A DNA stretch of 53,380 nucleotides from Rhodocyclaceae bacterium (GCA_020445765.1 JAGRFY010000034.1:1-53380); one strand, 5' to 3'; positions 34,122 through 42,209 are shown, counted from the first letter of the stretch. Translations and numbers: made by a program. The notes: generated by a model from the sequence alone, not told the origin.

Positions 34122-34137
34122 CGCGACCCGGGTCGCG
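34122..34137. promoter_or_regulatory. 16-bp perfect palindrome upstream of gshA
   Basis: CGCGACCC-GGGTCGCG is a perfect palindrome 18 nt before the gshA ATG. It could be an operator, or in RNA a 6-bp stem with a CCGG loop next to the ribosome-binding site. Confidence 0.5.
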
Positions 34138-34155
34138 GAATATGCGAGAACATGC

Positions 34156-35454
34156 ATGGTTCCTCATCTCACCACTGCGCTGACCGGCCCGCTGCTCGAG
34201 CTGGAAACCCATTTTCTGGATCAGGCCACCGAGATCGAACGCTGGATGCGGGTCCAGTGGCACGATCACCTGCCGCCTTTCTATGCGTCGACCGATCTGC
34301 GCAACTCCGGCTTCAAGCTCGCGCCGGTCGATCTCAACCTGTTCCCGGGCGGTTTCAACAACCTGAACGACGCCTTCCTGCCGCTGTGCATCCAGGCGGC
34401 CCAGGCAGCGGTCGAGCGGATCTGTCCGGACGCGCGCCAGATGCTGCTGATCCCGGAGAATCACACCCGCAACCAGTTCTATCTGCAGAACGTCGCCAAG
34501 CTGGTCTCGATCCTGCGCCTGACCGGTCTCACGGTTCGGATCGGCTCGCTGCTGCCCGAGGTCACCGAGCCGACCACGATCGAACTCGCCGGCGGTTCGA
34601 GCCTGACGCTGGAACCGCTGCGGCGTGCCGGCAACCGACTCGGACTGGCCGACTTCGATCCCTGCGCGGTGCTGCTCAACAACGACCTGTCGGCCGGCGT
34701 GCCGACCAGCCTCGAGGGGCTCGACGAGCAGTGGGTAATCCCGCCGCTGCATGCCGGCTGGCACAGCCGGCGAAAGTCTCACCACGCGGCAGCCTACGAC
34801 CGGGTGGCGCGCGAATTCTCGGCACGCATCGGCATCGACCCGTGGCGCATCAGCCCGGCCTACGACACCTGCGGCGGCATCGACTTCCACGCCCGGGCGG
34901 GCGAGCAGGAACTGGCCGACAAGGTCGCCGACATGCTCACCAGCATCCGCGCGAAGTATCGTGAATACGGCGTCTCCGACGAAGCCTTCGTCGTCGTCAA
35001 GGCCGACGCCGGCACCTACGGCATGGGCGTCATGATGGTCAAGGACGCGGCCCAGGTGGTCGGCCTGAATCGCAAGCAGCGCAACAAGATGAGCGTGGTC
35101 AAGGAAGGCCTGGCGGTGCACGACGTGATCATCCAGGAAGGCGTGCACACCTTCGAGACACTGAACGGCTCGGTCGCCGAGCCGGTGGCCTACATGATCG
35201 ATCATTACGTCGTCGGCGGCTTCTATCGCGTACATACGCAGCGCGGCCGCGACGAGAATCTCAATGCGCCGGGAATGCACTTCGAACCGCTGGCGTTCGA
35301 GACCTGCTGCTCGCTGCCCGACTGCGACCAGGCCCCGGACGCCCCGCCGAACCGCTTCTATGCCTACGGCGTGGTTGCGCGCCTGGCCCTGCTGGCCGCC
35401 TCGGTCGAGATCGAGGAACAGGCGCCGAGCGAACTGGCCGAGGAAGCGGCCTGA
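34156..35454 (+). CDS. gshA: glutamate-cysteine ligase (proteobacterial GshA, PF08886 type)
   Basis: A 432-residue enzyme making gamma-glutamylcysteine, the first step of glutathione synthesis. It resembles the single-domain PF08886 family of betaproteobacteria and Acidithiobacillus, not the E. coli GshA family. Recognisable segments are FKLAPVDLNLFPGGFNNL near the N-terminus, LLIPENHTRN, AYDTCGGIDFHARAG and VVVKADAGTYGMGVMMVKD. The ATG at 34156 has GAGA upstream and a palindrome before that. Its stop is 4 nt before gshB, so both steps of glutathione synthesis are co-transcribed. Confidence 0.93.
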   Translation: MVPHLTTALTGPLLELETHFLDQATEIERWMRVQWHDHLPPFYASTDLRNSGFKLAPVDLNLFPGGFNNLNDAFLPLCIQAAQAAVERICPDARQMLLIPENHTRNQFYLQNVAKLVSILRLTGLTVRIGSLLPEVTEPTTIELAGGSSLTLEPLRRAGNRLGLADFDPCAVLLNNDLSAGVPTSLEGLDEQWVIPPLHAGWHSRRKSHHAAAYDRVAREFSARIGIDPWRISPAYDTCGGIDFHARAGEQELADKVADMLTSIRAKYREYGVSDEAFVVVKADAGTYGMGVMMVKDAAQVVGLNRKQRNKMSVVKEGLAVHDVIIQEGVHTFETLNGSVAEPVAYMIDHYVVGGFYRVHTQRGRDENLNAPGMHFEPLAFETCCSLPDCDQAPDAPPNRFYAYGVVARLALLAASVEIEEQAPSELAEEAA

Positions 35455-35458
35455 GCCG

Positions 35459-36397
35459 ATGGATCTGGCGCTGATCCTCGACCCGCTGGACGGGCTCAAG
35501 GCCTACAAGGACTCGTCGGTCGCGATCATGCGCGCCGCTGCAGCCCGTGGCCACCGGGTCTGGAGCATCCAGCGCGAGCACCTGTGCTGGCGTGAAGGCC
35601 GCAGCAGCGCCCACGCGCTGCCGATCGAGACCCGACCGGACGATGCACCCTGGTATCGCGCCGGCACCGGCGCCCGCCGTGCGCTGAGCGAGTTCGACGC
35701 GGTGATGATGCGTCAGGATCCCCCCTTCGATTTCGAGTACGTGGCCGCCACCTGGATGCTCGAGCGGGCGGTGGGCGAGGGTGCCCGGGTGTTCAACGAC
35801 CCGCGCGCGATCCGCGACCATTCGGAGAAACTGGCGATTGCCGAATTCCCGCAGTTCACTGCGACCACGCTGGTGACGCGCGACGGCGATGCGCTGCAGG
35901 CCTTCATCGACGAACTCGGCGACGTCATCCTGAAACCGCTCGACGGCATGGGCGGCAGCGGCATCTTCCGCGTCCGCAAGGACGACCCCAACCGCAATGC
36001 GATCATCGAGACCCTGGCCGGCCCCGGGCAGCGCACGGTAATGGCGCAACGTTACCTGCCGATGATCAGTGAAGGCGACAAGCGGGTGCTGATCATCGGT
36101 GGCGAGGTGGTGCCGTATGCGCTGGCGCGCATTCCCCGCGACGGCGAGACCCGCGGCAACCTGGCCGCCGGCGGTCGCGGCGTGGCCTTGCCACTCACGG
36201 CCCGCGAGCGCGAGATCGCCGAGGTGCTGGCGCCATTGCTATGGTCGCGGGGGCTGTTGATCGTCGGGCTCGACATGATCGGCGGCCACCTCACCGAGAT
36301 CAACGTGACCAGCCCGACCTGCATGGTCGAGATCCAGCAGCAGACCGGATTCGACGTCGCCGGTCTGGTCGTCGAGCGCCTCGAGCGCAGCCTCTGA
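35459..36397 (+). CDS. gshB: glutathione synthetase
   Basis: A 312-residue ATP-grasp ligase adding glycine to gamma-glutamylcysteine. Family landmarks are MDLALILDPLDGLKAYKDSS at the N-terminus, the glycine-rich loop KPLDGMGGSGIF, and the metal/substrate site GLDMIGGHLTEINVTSPTCMVEI. Length is usual for GshB. It begins 4 nt after gshA, and a small GCCTC-T-GAGGC dyad spans its stop codon. Confidence 0.96.
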   Translation: MDLALILDPLDGLKAYKDSSVAIMRAAAARGHRVWSIQREHLCWREGRSSAHALPIETRPDDAPWYRAGTGARRALSEFDAVMMRQDPPFDFEYVAATWMLERAVGEGARVFNDPRAIRDHSEKLAIAEFPQFTATTLVTRDGDALQAFIDELGDVILKPLDGMGGSGIFRVRKDDPNRNAIIETLAGPGQRTVMAQRYLPMISEGDKRVLIIGGEVVPYALARIPRDGETRGNLAAGGRGVALPLTAREREIAEVLAPLLWSRGLLIVGLDMIGGHLTEINVTSPTCMVEIQQQTGFDVAGLVVERLERSL

Positions 36398-36563
36398 GGC
36401 ATCTGGCAACCCCCGCGAGCCTGAAGGCCGTGGCCTGCAGGGTCGCGTGACGTACGCCGCCAGCAAGGCGGTCGGAGCCTAAAGCAGCTTCCCGTCGGGA
36501 CCGTTATTTCGTCAGGTCCACGACGCCATCCGGCGGCCCGGCACGCCGCCGCCCAAGGAAGCC
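36398..36563 (+). promoter_or_regulatory. structured leader of the heptaheme operon
   Basis: This 166-nt gap is rich in potential RNA structure: CCGCC-AGCAA-GGCGG hairpin (about 36458-36475), an adjacent stem using CGGAGC and GCTTC, and GGACC/GGTCC arms (36499-36521). It contains GCAA and CCTAAA elements faintly reminiscent of GEMM c-di-GMP riboswitches, but the order and full consensus do not match. I therefore call it only a structured leader. No clear sigma70 promoter was found. Confidence 0.4.
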
Positions 36564-37088
36564 ATGTCCAAATTGCCAATCCGCACCGGCCAGCTCGCAT
36601 TGATCGGCCGAATCTCGCTACTGTTCGCCGTGCTGGCGATCGCCGGCCTGGTCGGCGTGCTGTTGCTGGCGCGCCCGGTGGACGGCGACTACGTCGCAAT
36701 GATCCAGACCCTAAGCGCCAGCCGCGCCCAGTTGCCCGGGCTGATGGCCGTCGGCGGCCTGCTGCTGGTGCTCGGCACGGCACTGACTACCTGGCTGATC
36801 GCGCTCTACAGCAGCTTCCGGGTGGCCGGCCCGCTGTATCGCTTCTGCATCGACCTGGAGCATGGCATTCGCGAGGGACAGGTGCCGCGCATCCGGGTGC
36901 GGGCAAGCGATGCCGCGCAGGATGACGCACGTTACCTCGAGGAGACGGTCAGCGGGCTCTACCTTCTTCAGGACGAGATCGCCACCGCGGCGGACGAGGC
37001 CCTCCGCCACCTGCGCGACGGGTCGGCCGAGGCCGCCGATACCGAAGGCCAGCGTCTGCTCCGCCTGACCGACGCCTGCCAGCTATGA
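36564..37088 (+). CDS. two-TM membrane protein with HAMP-like tail
   Basis: A 174-residue inner-membrane protein. TM1 is about residues 11-37, a short periplasmic loop follows, TM2 is about 58-82, and the C-terminal 90 residues are cytoplasmic. The tail starts YSSFRVAGPLYRFCIDLEH, reminiscent of the beginning of a HAMP domain, and continues as an acidic helix. There is no methyl-accepting, kinase or cyclase output domain. It overlaps the heptaheme gene by ATGA. Its role, perhaps anchoring or signal relay for the cytochrome, is inferred from context only. Confidence 0.7.
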   Translation: MSKLPIRTGQLALIGRISLLFAVLAIAGLVGVLLLARPVDGDYVAMIQTLSASRAQLPGLMAVGGLLLVLGTALTTWLIALYSSFRVAGPLYRFCIDLEHGIREGQVPRIRVRASDAAQDDARYLEETVSGLYLLQDEIATAADEALRHLRDGSAEAADTEGQRLLRLTDACQL

Positions 37089-37861
37089 CCGCCGCGCGCC
37101 ACCTCGCCGCAGCCTGCCTGCTCGGCTTCCTGACATTGCTGGTCACGGCCGACATGCGACCGGCGGACCCACTGTCCGGCAACGCTTGCGCTTCCTGCCA
37201 CGTCAGTTCCGGCGCGGTCGAGCCTGAAACCGCCCGGGTGCTCCACGCCAGCCAGGAGAAGCTGTGCGGCGACTGTCACCCTCGCGCTGCGGTGGCCAGC
37301 CACCCGACCGGGATCCGTCCGAGCATGCAGGCAGCGGCCGACTACCCGCTCGACTGGAAGGGCGAACTCACTTGCAGCTCATGCCACGACGTCCATGGCG
37401 ACAGCCATGGGCGCCTGCGCGGCGACAAGCGGCGCCGCGAGTTCTGCGTGTCCTGCCATCCCGCCAGCTTCTTCGAGCAAATGGCCGACGGCGGCCGCTC
37501 GCTGGCAGTCTCCGGCCACCTCGACTCGATCGGCCTGGCCGGGGAGCCGACCCTGCTCGACCCCTACACCGCCCAATGCATGGACTGCCACGGCGAGCGG
37601 GGCGACGCCCGGGTCGAAGTGACCACCGCCGCCAACAGCCGCCACAGCGGCAGCGGCGTCAACCACCCGGTCGGCGTCGATTACGCCAAGGCCAGCGGCT
37701 TCGGCGGCTTCCGCGATCCCGCAGCGCTCGACCGTGGCATCGAGTTGCCCGGCGGCCTCGTCAGTTGCATTTCATGCCATAGCGGCTATAGCGGACGTCA
37801 CGGCGCGGTCCGCCAGACCGCGCTCGGCAGAAGCCTGTGCCTGGAGTGCCACGACCTATGA
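37085..37861 (+). CDS. exported heptaheme c-type cytochrome
   Basis: A 258-residue secreted protein with an N-terminal signal peptide (about residues 1-22) and seven CxxCH heme-binding motifs: CASCH 35-39, CGDCH 61-65, CSSCH 97-101, CVSCH 121-125, CMDCH 165-169, CISCH 228-232 and CLECH 252-256. Several additional His residues could supply sixth ligands. No catalytic CxxCK motif of NrfA is present, so electron transfer is more likely than nitrite reduction. It overlaps both neighbours by ATGA, so three genes form one tightly coupled unit. The family is not recognised. Confidence 0.9.
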   Translation: MTAARHLAAACLLGFLTLLVTADMRPADPLSGNACASCHVSSGAVEPETARVLHASQEKLCGDCHPRAAVASHPTGIRPSMQAAADYPLDWKGELTCSSCHDVHGDSHGRLRGDKRRREFCVSCHPASFFEQMADGGRSLAVSGHLDSIGLAGEPTLLDPYTAQCMDCHGERGDARVEVTTAANSRHSGSGVNHPVGVDYAKASGFGGFRDPAALDRGIELPGGLVSCISCHSGYSGRHGAVRQTALGRSLCLECHDL

Positions 37862-38421
37862 GCGCGAAAGCAGGACATTCCCATCGCCGCCGACGGATCT
37901 ACGTCGACGGCCAGTTGCAGGGGCGTCTGGTGGCTGCCCTGGTGCTGCTCGAGGCCGGCCTGCTGGTGCTCGCCTGCCTCTACCTCTACCACGCCTTCGG
38001 CGAAATCATCGACGAATCGCTCTACGTCATCCACGCGGTGGACCGCAGGCCCTTGCTGCCCCGGCTCGCGGCAGCCCTGGGCTGGACCGTGCTGGTGTGC
38101 GCCCTGGTCAACACCGCTGCACTGGTGGTCGCCGACGCGATCTGGTCGTCCCATGTGCGCAAGGTGCTGGCCACCTTGCGTGCCCGCCTGGCAAGCGTCC
38201 GCGCGCTGGACCTGCGGCCGCGGCCCGCCGAGGGCAAGCCGGCCCATCGCCTGCTCGCGTTGACCGAACGATGGATCGCCAGCGAACGACAGCGCCTGGT
38301 GGCCGCCCGCGAGGCCGCCACCGGACTGATCTCGGCATCCGAGCCCGGTGCCGAAACCCGGGAATCGCTCGAATCGGCCCTGCGCGCATTGCGACGTGGC
38401 CGTCGGGCCGATCGAAACTGA
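37858..38421 (+). CDS. second two-TM membrane protein of the heptaheme operon
   Basis: A 187-residue inner-membrane protein with a basic cytoplasmic N-terminus (HSHRRRRIYVDG), TM1 about 24-45, a periplasmic loop (46-72), TM2 about 73-95, and an arginine-rich cytoplasmic helical tail (96-187) resembling a HAMP linker without any output domain. Its topology mirrors that of the protein at 36564-37088, but the sequences are not obviously homologous. It overlaps the heptaheme stop by ATGA. A role in docking or sensing the cytochrome's redox state is inferred. Confidence 0.7.
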   Translation: MSAKAGHSHRRRRIYVDGQLQGRLVAALVLLEAGLLVLACLYLYHAFGEIIDESLYVIHAVDRRPLLPRLAAALGWTVLVCALVNTAALVVADAIWSSHVRKVLATLRARLASVRALDLRPRPAEGKPAHRLLALTERWIASERQRLVAAREAATGLISASEPGAETRESLESALRALRRGRRADRN

Positions 38422-38443
38422 GCTTCGGGATGGAGCAGGCAAG

Positions 38444-38857
38444 ATGTTGATCATGGAATGGAACCCAGCCCTGGAAGTGGGCATCGACGAAATGGATTCG
38501 GACCACCGGACGCTGTTCGAACTGCTGGTCCGCGTTCAGGACGCCAGCGACGCCGACGATCGCACCGAGGCGATGGCCGTCCTGAAGGAACTGGCCGATT
38601 ACACCGAATGGCATTTCGCACGTGAAGAGGCCCTGATGGCCCGCCATGCCTACGAATTCACTGCCGAACACCGGGAGGAGCACCAGCGGCTGGCCCGTCA
38701 GGTGGGACACATGATGACCGACCTCGATCACGGACACATCGTGCCCCACGATGTCGCCACCTTCCTTCAGCGCTGGCTGATGGGACACATCGCCGGCGCC
38801 GACCGCCACGTCGGCGAAGCGATCGCTCGCTCCCGCCAGAAGGCCACGGCCGGCTGA
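38444..38857 (+). CDS. bacteriohemerythrin
   Basis: A 137-residue four-helix di-iron O2-binding protein. All seven canonical ligands are visible: His21, His57, Glu61, His76, His80, His115 and Asp120. The start MEWNPALEVGI is typical. It lies 22 nt after the two-TM protein gene, so it may be the fourth gene of the heptaheme operon. Bacteriohemerythrins bind oxygen (or NO) and are often found with chemotaxis or c-di-GMP systems, which fits the redox theme here. Confidence 0.95.
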   Translation: MLIMEWNPALEVGIDEMDSDHRTLFELLVRVQDASDADDRTEAMAVLKELADYTEWHFAREEALMARHAYEFTAEHREEHQRLARQVGHMMTDLDHGHIVPHDVATFLQRWLMGHIAGADRHVGEAIARSRQKATAG

Positions 38858-38868
38858 CGCGGCAACAC

Positions 38869-38884
38869 GGCGGCAGTAGCCGCC
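38869..38884 (+). terminator. hairpin after bacteriohemerythrin
   Basis: GGCGGC-AGTA-GCCGCC is a perfect 6-bp G/C-only stem 11 nt after the stop. It is not followed by a U run, so it is a terminator candidate only. Confidence 0.45.
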
Positions 38885-38903
38885 GCCGTCATGCGCTCGG
38901 CGA

Positions 38904-38924
38904 AATGCGGGCTAGAATGCGGGC
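38904..38924 (+). promoter_or_regulatory. argC -10 region with 9-bp direct repeat
   Basis: AATGCGGGC occurs twice (38904-38912 and 38916-38924) around a TAG, so a TAGAAT -10 (5/6) overlaps the junction. The ATG of argC is 34 nt downstream of the -10. The repeated flank may be coincidental or an operator. Confidence 0.4.
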
Positions 38925-38951
38925 CTGTAGCGTAGAAGCTTGGAGCGGGCC

Positions 38952-39911
38952 ATGAGTCACAAGGTATTCATCGACGGCCGTCACGGCACGACCGGACTGA
39001 AGATCGACGAGCGCCTGGCGCAGCGTCCGGAGATCGAGATCCTCAGCATTCCCGAGGCGCAGCGCAAGGATCCCGCCGCCAAGGCCGAGGTCATCAACCG
39101 CGCCGATGTGGTTTTTCTGTGCCTGCCGGACACGGCCTCGCGCGAGTCGGTGGCGCTGCTTGCCGCCGACAACGGCCATACCCGCTTTCTCGACGCCAGC
39201 ACCGCCCATCGTACCCATCCGGACTGGGTGTACGGACTGCCGGAACTCTCGGCAGCGCACCGTGAGCGCGTCCGCAATGCTCGCCGGGTGGCCGTTCCGG
39301 GCTGCCACGCCAGTGGTTTCGTGATGCTGATGCAGCCGCTGGTCGCGGCCGGCGTGGTCCCGGCCGACTATCCGGCCACGACCTATTCGGTGACCGGCTA
39401 CAGCGGCGGCGGCAAGGAGATGATCGCCAGCTACGAAGAGCCTGCCTCGCTGCCGGCTGCGATGACCAGCCCACGTTTCTACGCCCTCGGCCTTGCCCAC
39501 AAGCACCTGCCCGAGATGCAGAAAATCACCGGGCTCGACGCGCCACCGCTGTTCACCCCGATCGTCGGCAATTTTGCCCAGGGCATGGTGGTCGCGGTGC
39601 CGCTGCTGCCACGGCTATTGCCGCGTGCGCCGGGCCCGGAGGACGTCCATCGCGTCCTCGCCGAGCATTACAAGGGCCAGCCCTTCGTCCACGTGATGCC
39701 GCTCGACGCGACTCCCGTGCTCGACAACGGTTTCCTGCCGGCCACCGCCTGCAACGACACCAATCGCGCGGAGCTGTTCGTCTTCGGACACCGCGATCAG
39801 ATCCTGCTCGCCGCCCGTTTCGACAATCTCGGCAAAGGCGCATCCGGTGCGGCCATCCAGTGCATGAACATCATGCTCGGCCTGCCCGAAGACAGCGGAC
39901 TGAGCCGCTGA
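38952..39911 (+). CDS. argC: N-acetyl-gamma-glutamyl-phosphate reductase
   Basis: A 319-residue NADPH-dependent enzyme of arginine synthesis. The length and the compact start VFIDGRHGTTGLKI fit the shorter type 2 ArgC. The catalytic cysteine is Cys118 in AVPGCHASGF, and the YSVTGYSGGGKEM segment is conserved. ATG 38952 has GGAGCGGG upstream; an in-frame TTG (38940) was rejected. No other arg gene is nearby. Confidence 0.92.
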   Translation: MSHKVFIDGRHGTTGLKIDERLAQRPEIEILSIPEAQRKDPAAKAEVINRADVVFLCLPDTASRESVALLAADNGHTRFLDASTAHRTHPDWVYGLPELSAAHRERVRNARRVAVPGCHASGFVMLMQPLVAAGVVPADYPATTYSVTGYSGGGKEMIASYEEPASLPAAMTSPRFYALGLAHKHLPEMQKITGLDAPPLFTPIVGNFAQGMVVAVPLLPRLLPRAPGPEDVHRVLAEHYKGQPFVHVMPLDATPVLDNGFLPATACNDTNRAELFVFGHRDQILLAARFDNLGKGASGAAIQCMNIMLGLPEDSGLSR

Positions 39912-39952
39912 GCCGAGCGAGCAGACCAGGCGAGATCTCGTAATCCCAGCCG

Positions 39953-41152
39953 ATGGCGCTGCCGCTGGTACTGGCGGGCCGGCAACTGCGCCGGCTCGAA
40001 GCCCAGCGGCTGGTGATGTGGCTGGCGACGTCGTGCGAAGTGCGCCTGAGGATGCGGCTGACCGATGGCGACGCGATCGTCGCGACCTGCGACTTGGCCA
40101 CGGCCGGCGCCGCCATCCGGCGCCTGTCGGCAGGCGAACGTCTCCACTACTACCTGCTCGATCTCTCCTTCGGGCAGCCATTGCACGAGGGCCGCTGGGT
40201 CGGCTACGAGCTGGAGTTGGCACGGCGCTTCGACGCCGAGCCGCGCTGGCAGGGTTGGCGCGAATGCGCGCCGGATCTGTGCTATCCGGGGCGCCAGGGG
40301 CCCGGATTCTCAAGCCTGGGCAATCGACCCGAGGCCGTCGCCGACGACCTGCTGTCGCGGACCGAGAGCAGCCTGCAGGCGCCCGGCGGCACGCAGCACG
40401 GCGCGCTGATCGGCGAACTCCTGCGCTTCGGGCAATGGCACTACGAATGGCCGACGACGCCGGCGCTGCTGGTACTCGACACCCGCACCCAGCGCTGGCG
40501 GTCGGAACCGTCTGCCCGTCGACCATCGGGCCTGATGGACTGAGAGGCACTGACCGATCTGCAGCAGGCGCTCACCGACCGGCCCGCGGTGCTGCTGGTC
40601 TCGGCGGCACCGATTTTCGGCGTCAAGCTGATCGCGGTGATCCAGCGTATATTTACATGGCTCGGACGGCCGCTGCTGGTCGACGCCGAAAACTGGATGG
40701 CCCATGCGGGCGCCGCCAAGACGATGCTCAACATCTTTCGCCACCGCCGAACGCCGCAGTATTTCGTGATGCTCTCCGGCGACGTCCATTATTCCCTCGT
40801 CTATGACATCGAACTACGCGGTCGCGCGCATGGCCCGGACATCCGGCAGATCTGCAGCAGCGGTATTCGCAACGCGTTTCCACCGCGTCTGCTCGATTGG
40901 CTCGACCGCGCCGACCGCTGGCAGTTCTCACCCCGCTCGCCGCTGAACCTGCTGACCCGTCGCCGTCGTCGCACGCGAGTGATCCCGCGCAAGCCCGAAG
41001 GCACGCCCCATGGGCGGCGGCTGCAGAACGGCAGCGGCATCGGTCTGGTCGAACTCGACGACGAAGGCCGGCCGTGGCGGATTCGCGAATTGCTCGCCGA
41101 GGGTGGCCAATGCGAATTCACGCGGCGCGAGGACGAATCGCGCTGGCTTTGA
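39953..41152 (+). pseudogene. degraded PhoD-like metallophosphatase
   Basis: The reading frame encodes a PhoD-like phosphatase remnant that is broken twice. Its N-terminus (MALPLVLAGRQLRRLE...) and C-terminus (LMLSGDVHYSL, SSGIRNAFPP) resemble ends of a family usually about 550-650 residues long, but here only about 400 codons exist. After PDLCYPGRQGPGF the frame jumps to LGNRPEAVADDLL, apparently missing the central segment with the main metal-binding motifs (GDQVYADDV and DDHD). Further on, GLMD is followed by TGA (40541-40543) and then E-A-L-T-D-L-Q in the same frame; relatives have Trp there, so one TGG-to-TGA change fits. The comparison is from memory. Two downstream in-frame starts could yield a fragment. 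Confidence 0.8.
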
Positions 41153-41193
41153 GGATCCTGCGAACGGAATGGCCCCGGGGCGGATGATCGTGC

Positions 41194-41224
41194 GATAATT
41201 GATGCGCTGAAGCAACATTGTTGC
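41194..41224 (+). promoter_or_regulatory. promoter with 13-nt palindrome before the 90-residue gene
   Basis: GATAAT (41194-41199, 5/6 to -10) is followed by GCAACA-T-TGTTGC, a perfect 13-nt palindrome (41212-41224) located at the predicted transcript start plus about 6 to 18. This is a classic repressor-site position. No good -35 was found. Confidence 0.45.
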
Positions 41225-41250
41225 GTACCGACCACGAGCGGGGAGCCCAC

Positions 41251-41523
41251 ATGCTTTCGATCACCGACCTGACGGATTTCATCGAACTCGATTTCGAGAC
41301 CGTGGTCATCATTGCCCGCGCCACCGGCCTCGACGAACCGGAATCGGTCGGACTGGCCCGCCAGTTGCTCGAAAGCGAGGATGGCATCGCACTGATCCAT
41401 CACATGTACCGCGACCATATCGACGCACCATCGGGCTCGCGCCGGGACAGCCGCGAGTTGACCCAGAGCTATCGGCGCTTCGCGCGCAAGTATCCGCTGC
41501 CGCACGCCTTTCCGGAGGCCTGA
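41251..41523 (+). CDS. small hypothetical helical protein
   Basis: A 90-residue acidic, helical, cytoplasmic-looking protein beginning MLSITDLTDFIELDFE. No signal peptide, membrane segment or recognisable domain. GGGGAG precedes the ATG, codon use matches neighbours, and a -10 plus palindrome lie upstream, so I believe the gene is real. No function can be assigned. Confidence 0.65.
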   Translation: MLSITDLTDFIELDFETVVIIARATGLDEPESVGLARQLLESEDGIALIHHMYRDHIDAPSGSRRDSRELTQSYRRFARKYPLPHAFPEA

Positions 41524-41633
41524 GACGACGCACTCGAGACCGGGACGCAATAAATTGTGCATCGGCACGGCAGCGCCGGCACAACGGGCCGCCGCGATGG
41601 TCGAAGACCCTATCGAAGCTGCCCGTTTCCGCA

Positions 41634-41882
41634 ATGCAAAGGCTGATCGCCCTCTATCGCCTGATCCGCAGGGACATCCGCATCCTGGCGTTCGCCCTGC
41701 GCCATCCGCGGCGCCCGGCCTGGCTGCTGCCCGCACTCGCCGGGCTGGCGCTGTACGTGCTCTCGCCGGTGGACCTGCTGCCCGATACCCTGCCGCTGGT
41801 CGGCATCGTCGACGACCTGGTGCTGATCCCGCTGGTGGTCGGCCGGCTGCCGCCGGAACTGCGCAACGATGTGCCGGACTGA
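41634..41882 (+). CDS. DUF1232 (YkvA-like) membrane protein
   Basis: An 82-residue protein with the DUF1232 core YVLSPVDLLPDTLPLVGIVDDLVLIP and a hydrophobic N-terminal half. Family members are membrane-associated and mostly uncharacterised. It ends 6 nt before the convergent gene at 41889, with no terminator visible between them. Confidence 0.85.
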   Translation: MQRLIALYRLIRRDIRILAFALRHPRRPAWLLPALAGLALYVLSPVDLLPDTLPLVGIVDDLVLIPLVVGRLPPELRNDVPD

Positions 41883-41888
41883 TCCGGC

Positions 41889-42209
41889 TCAGAAGCGGCG
41901 TTCGCCGTCCTTCCGTTCGTGCGATATGCGGCGTGCCTGCTGATTCTGCAGCTTCTCGAGGTGCCTGCGCTCATGCCGCGTAAGCTTGCCGTCGGCCTTT
42001 GCGGCGCGTATCGCATCGCGGATCCGATCCTGGCCGCGGCGCAGCGCCATCGCCTCCCTTTCGGTCAGGTCGCCAGCGACGATGCCGCGATCGATTCGCC
42101 GCTGCTGATGTCTGCTGCGCTCGTCAACGGCGGGAGTGGCGGTGCCGGCCGCGGCGATCGAGCTCGCGGCCACCAGAAGTGCAGCACAGAGGTGTCGCCC
42201 GGTGATCAT
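41889..42209 (-). CDS. small exported Arg/Glu-rich protein
   Basis: A 106-residue protein with a signal peptide (cleaved near residue 22, AAAGTATPA region) and a highly charged helical mature part containing LTEREAMALRRGQDRI and ADGKLTRHERRHLEKLQNQ. This pattern recurs in small periplasmic proteins of beta- and gammaproteobacteria of unknown function; the D-G-K-L-T segment looks EF-hand-like but the loop is incomplete. It is divergent from apbE. Confidence 0.7.
   Translation of the reverse strand: MITGRHLCAALLVAASSIAAAGTATPAVDERSRHQQRRIDRGIVAGDLTEREAMALRRGQDRIRDAIRAAKADGKLTRHERRHLEKLQNQQARRISHERKDGERRF

Noticed and set aside
40541-40543. Recoding of TGA as selenocysteine or readthrough tryptophan
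   Set aside because: Relatives have Trp here, not Cys or Sec, and the gene also lacks its central section, so decay explains both.
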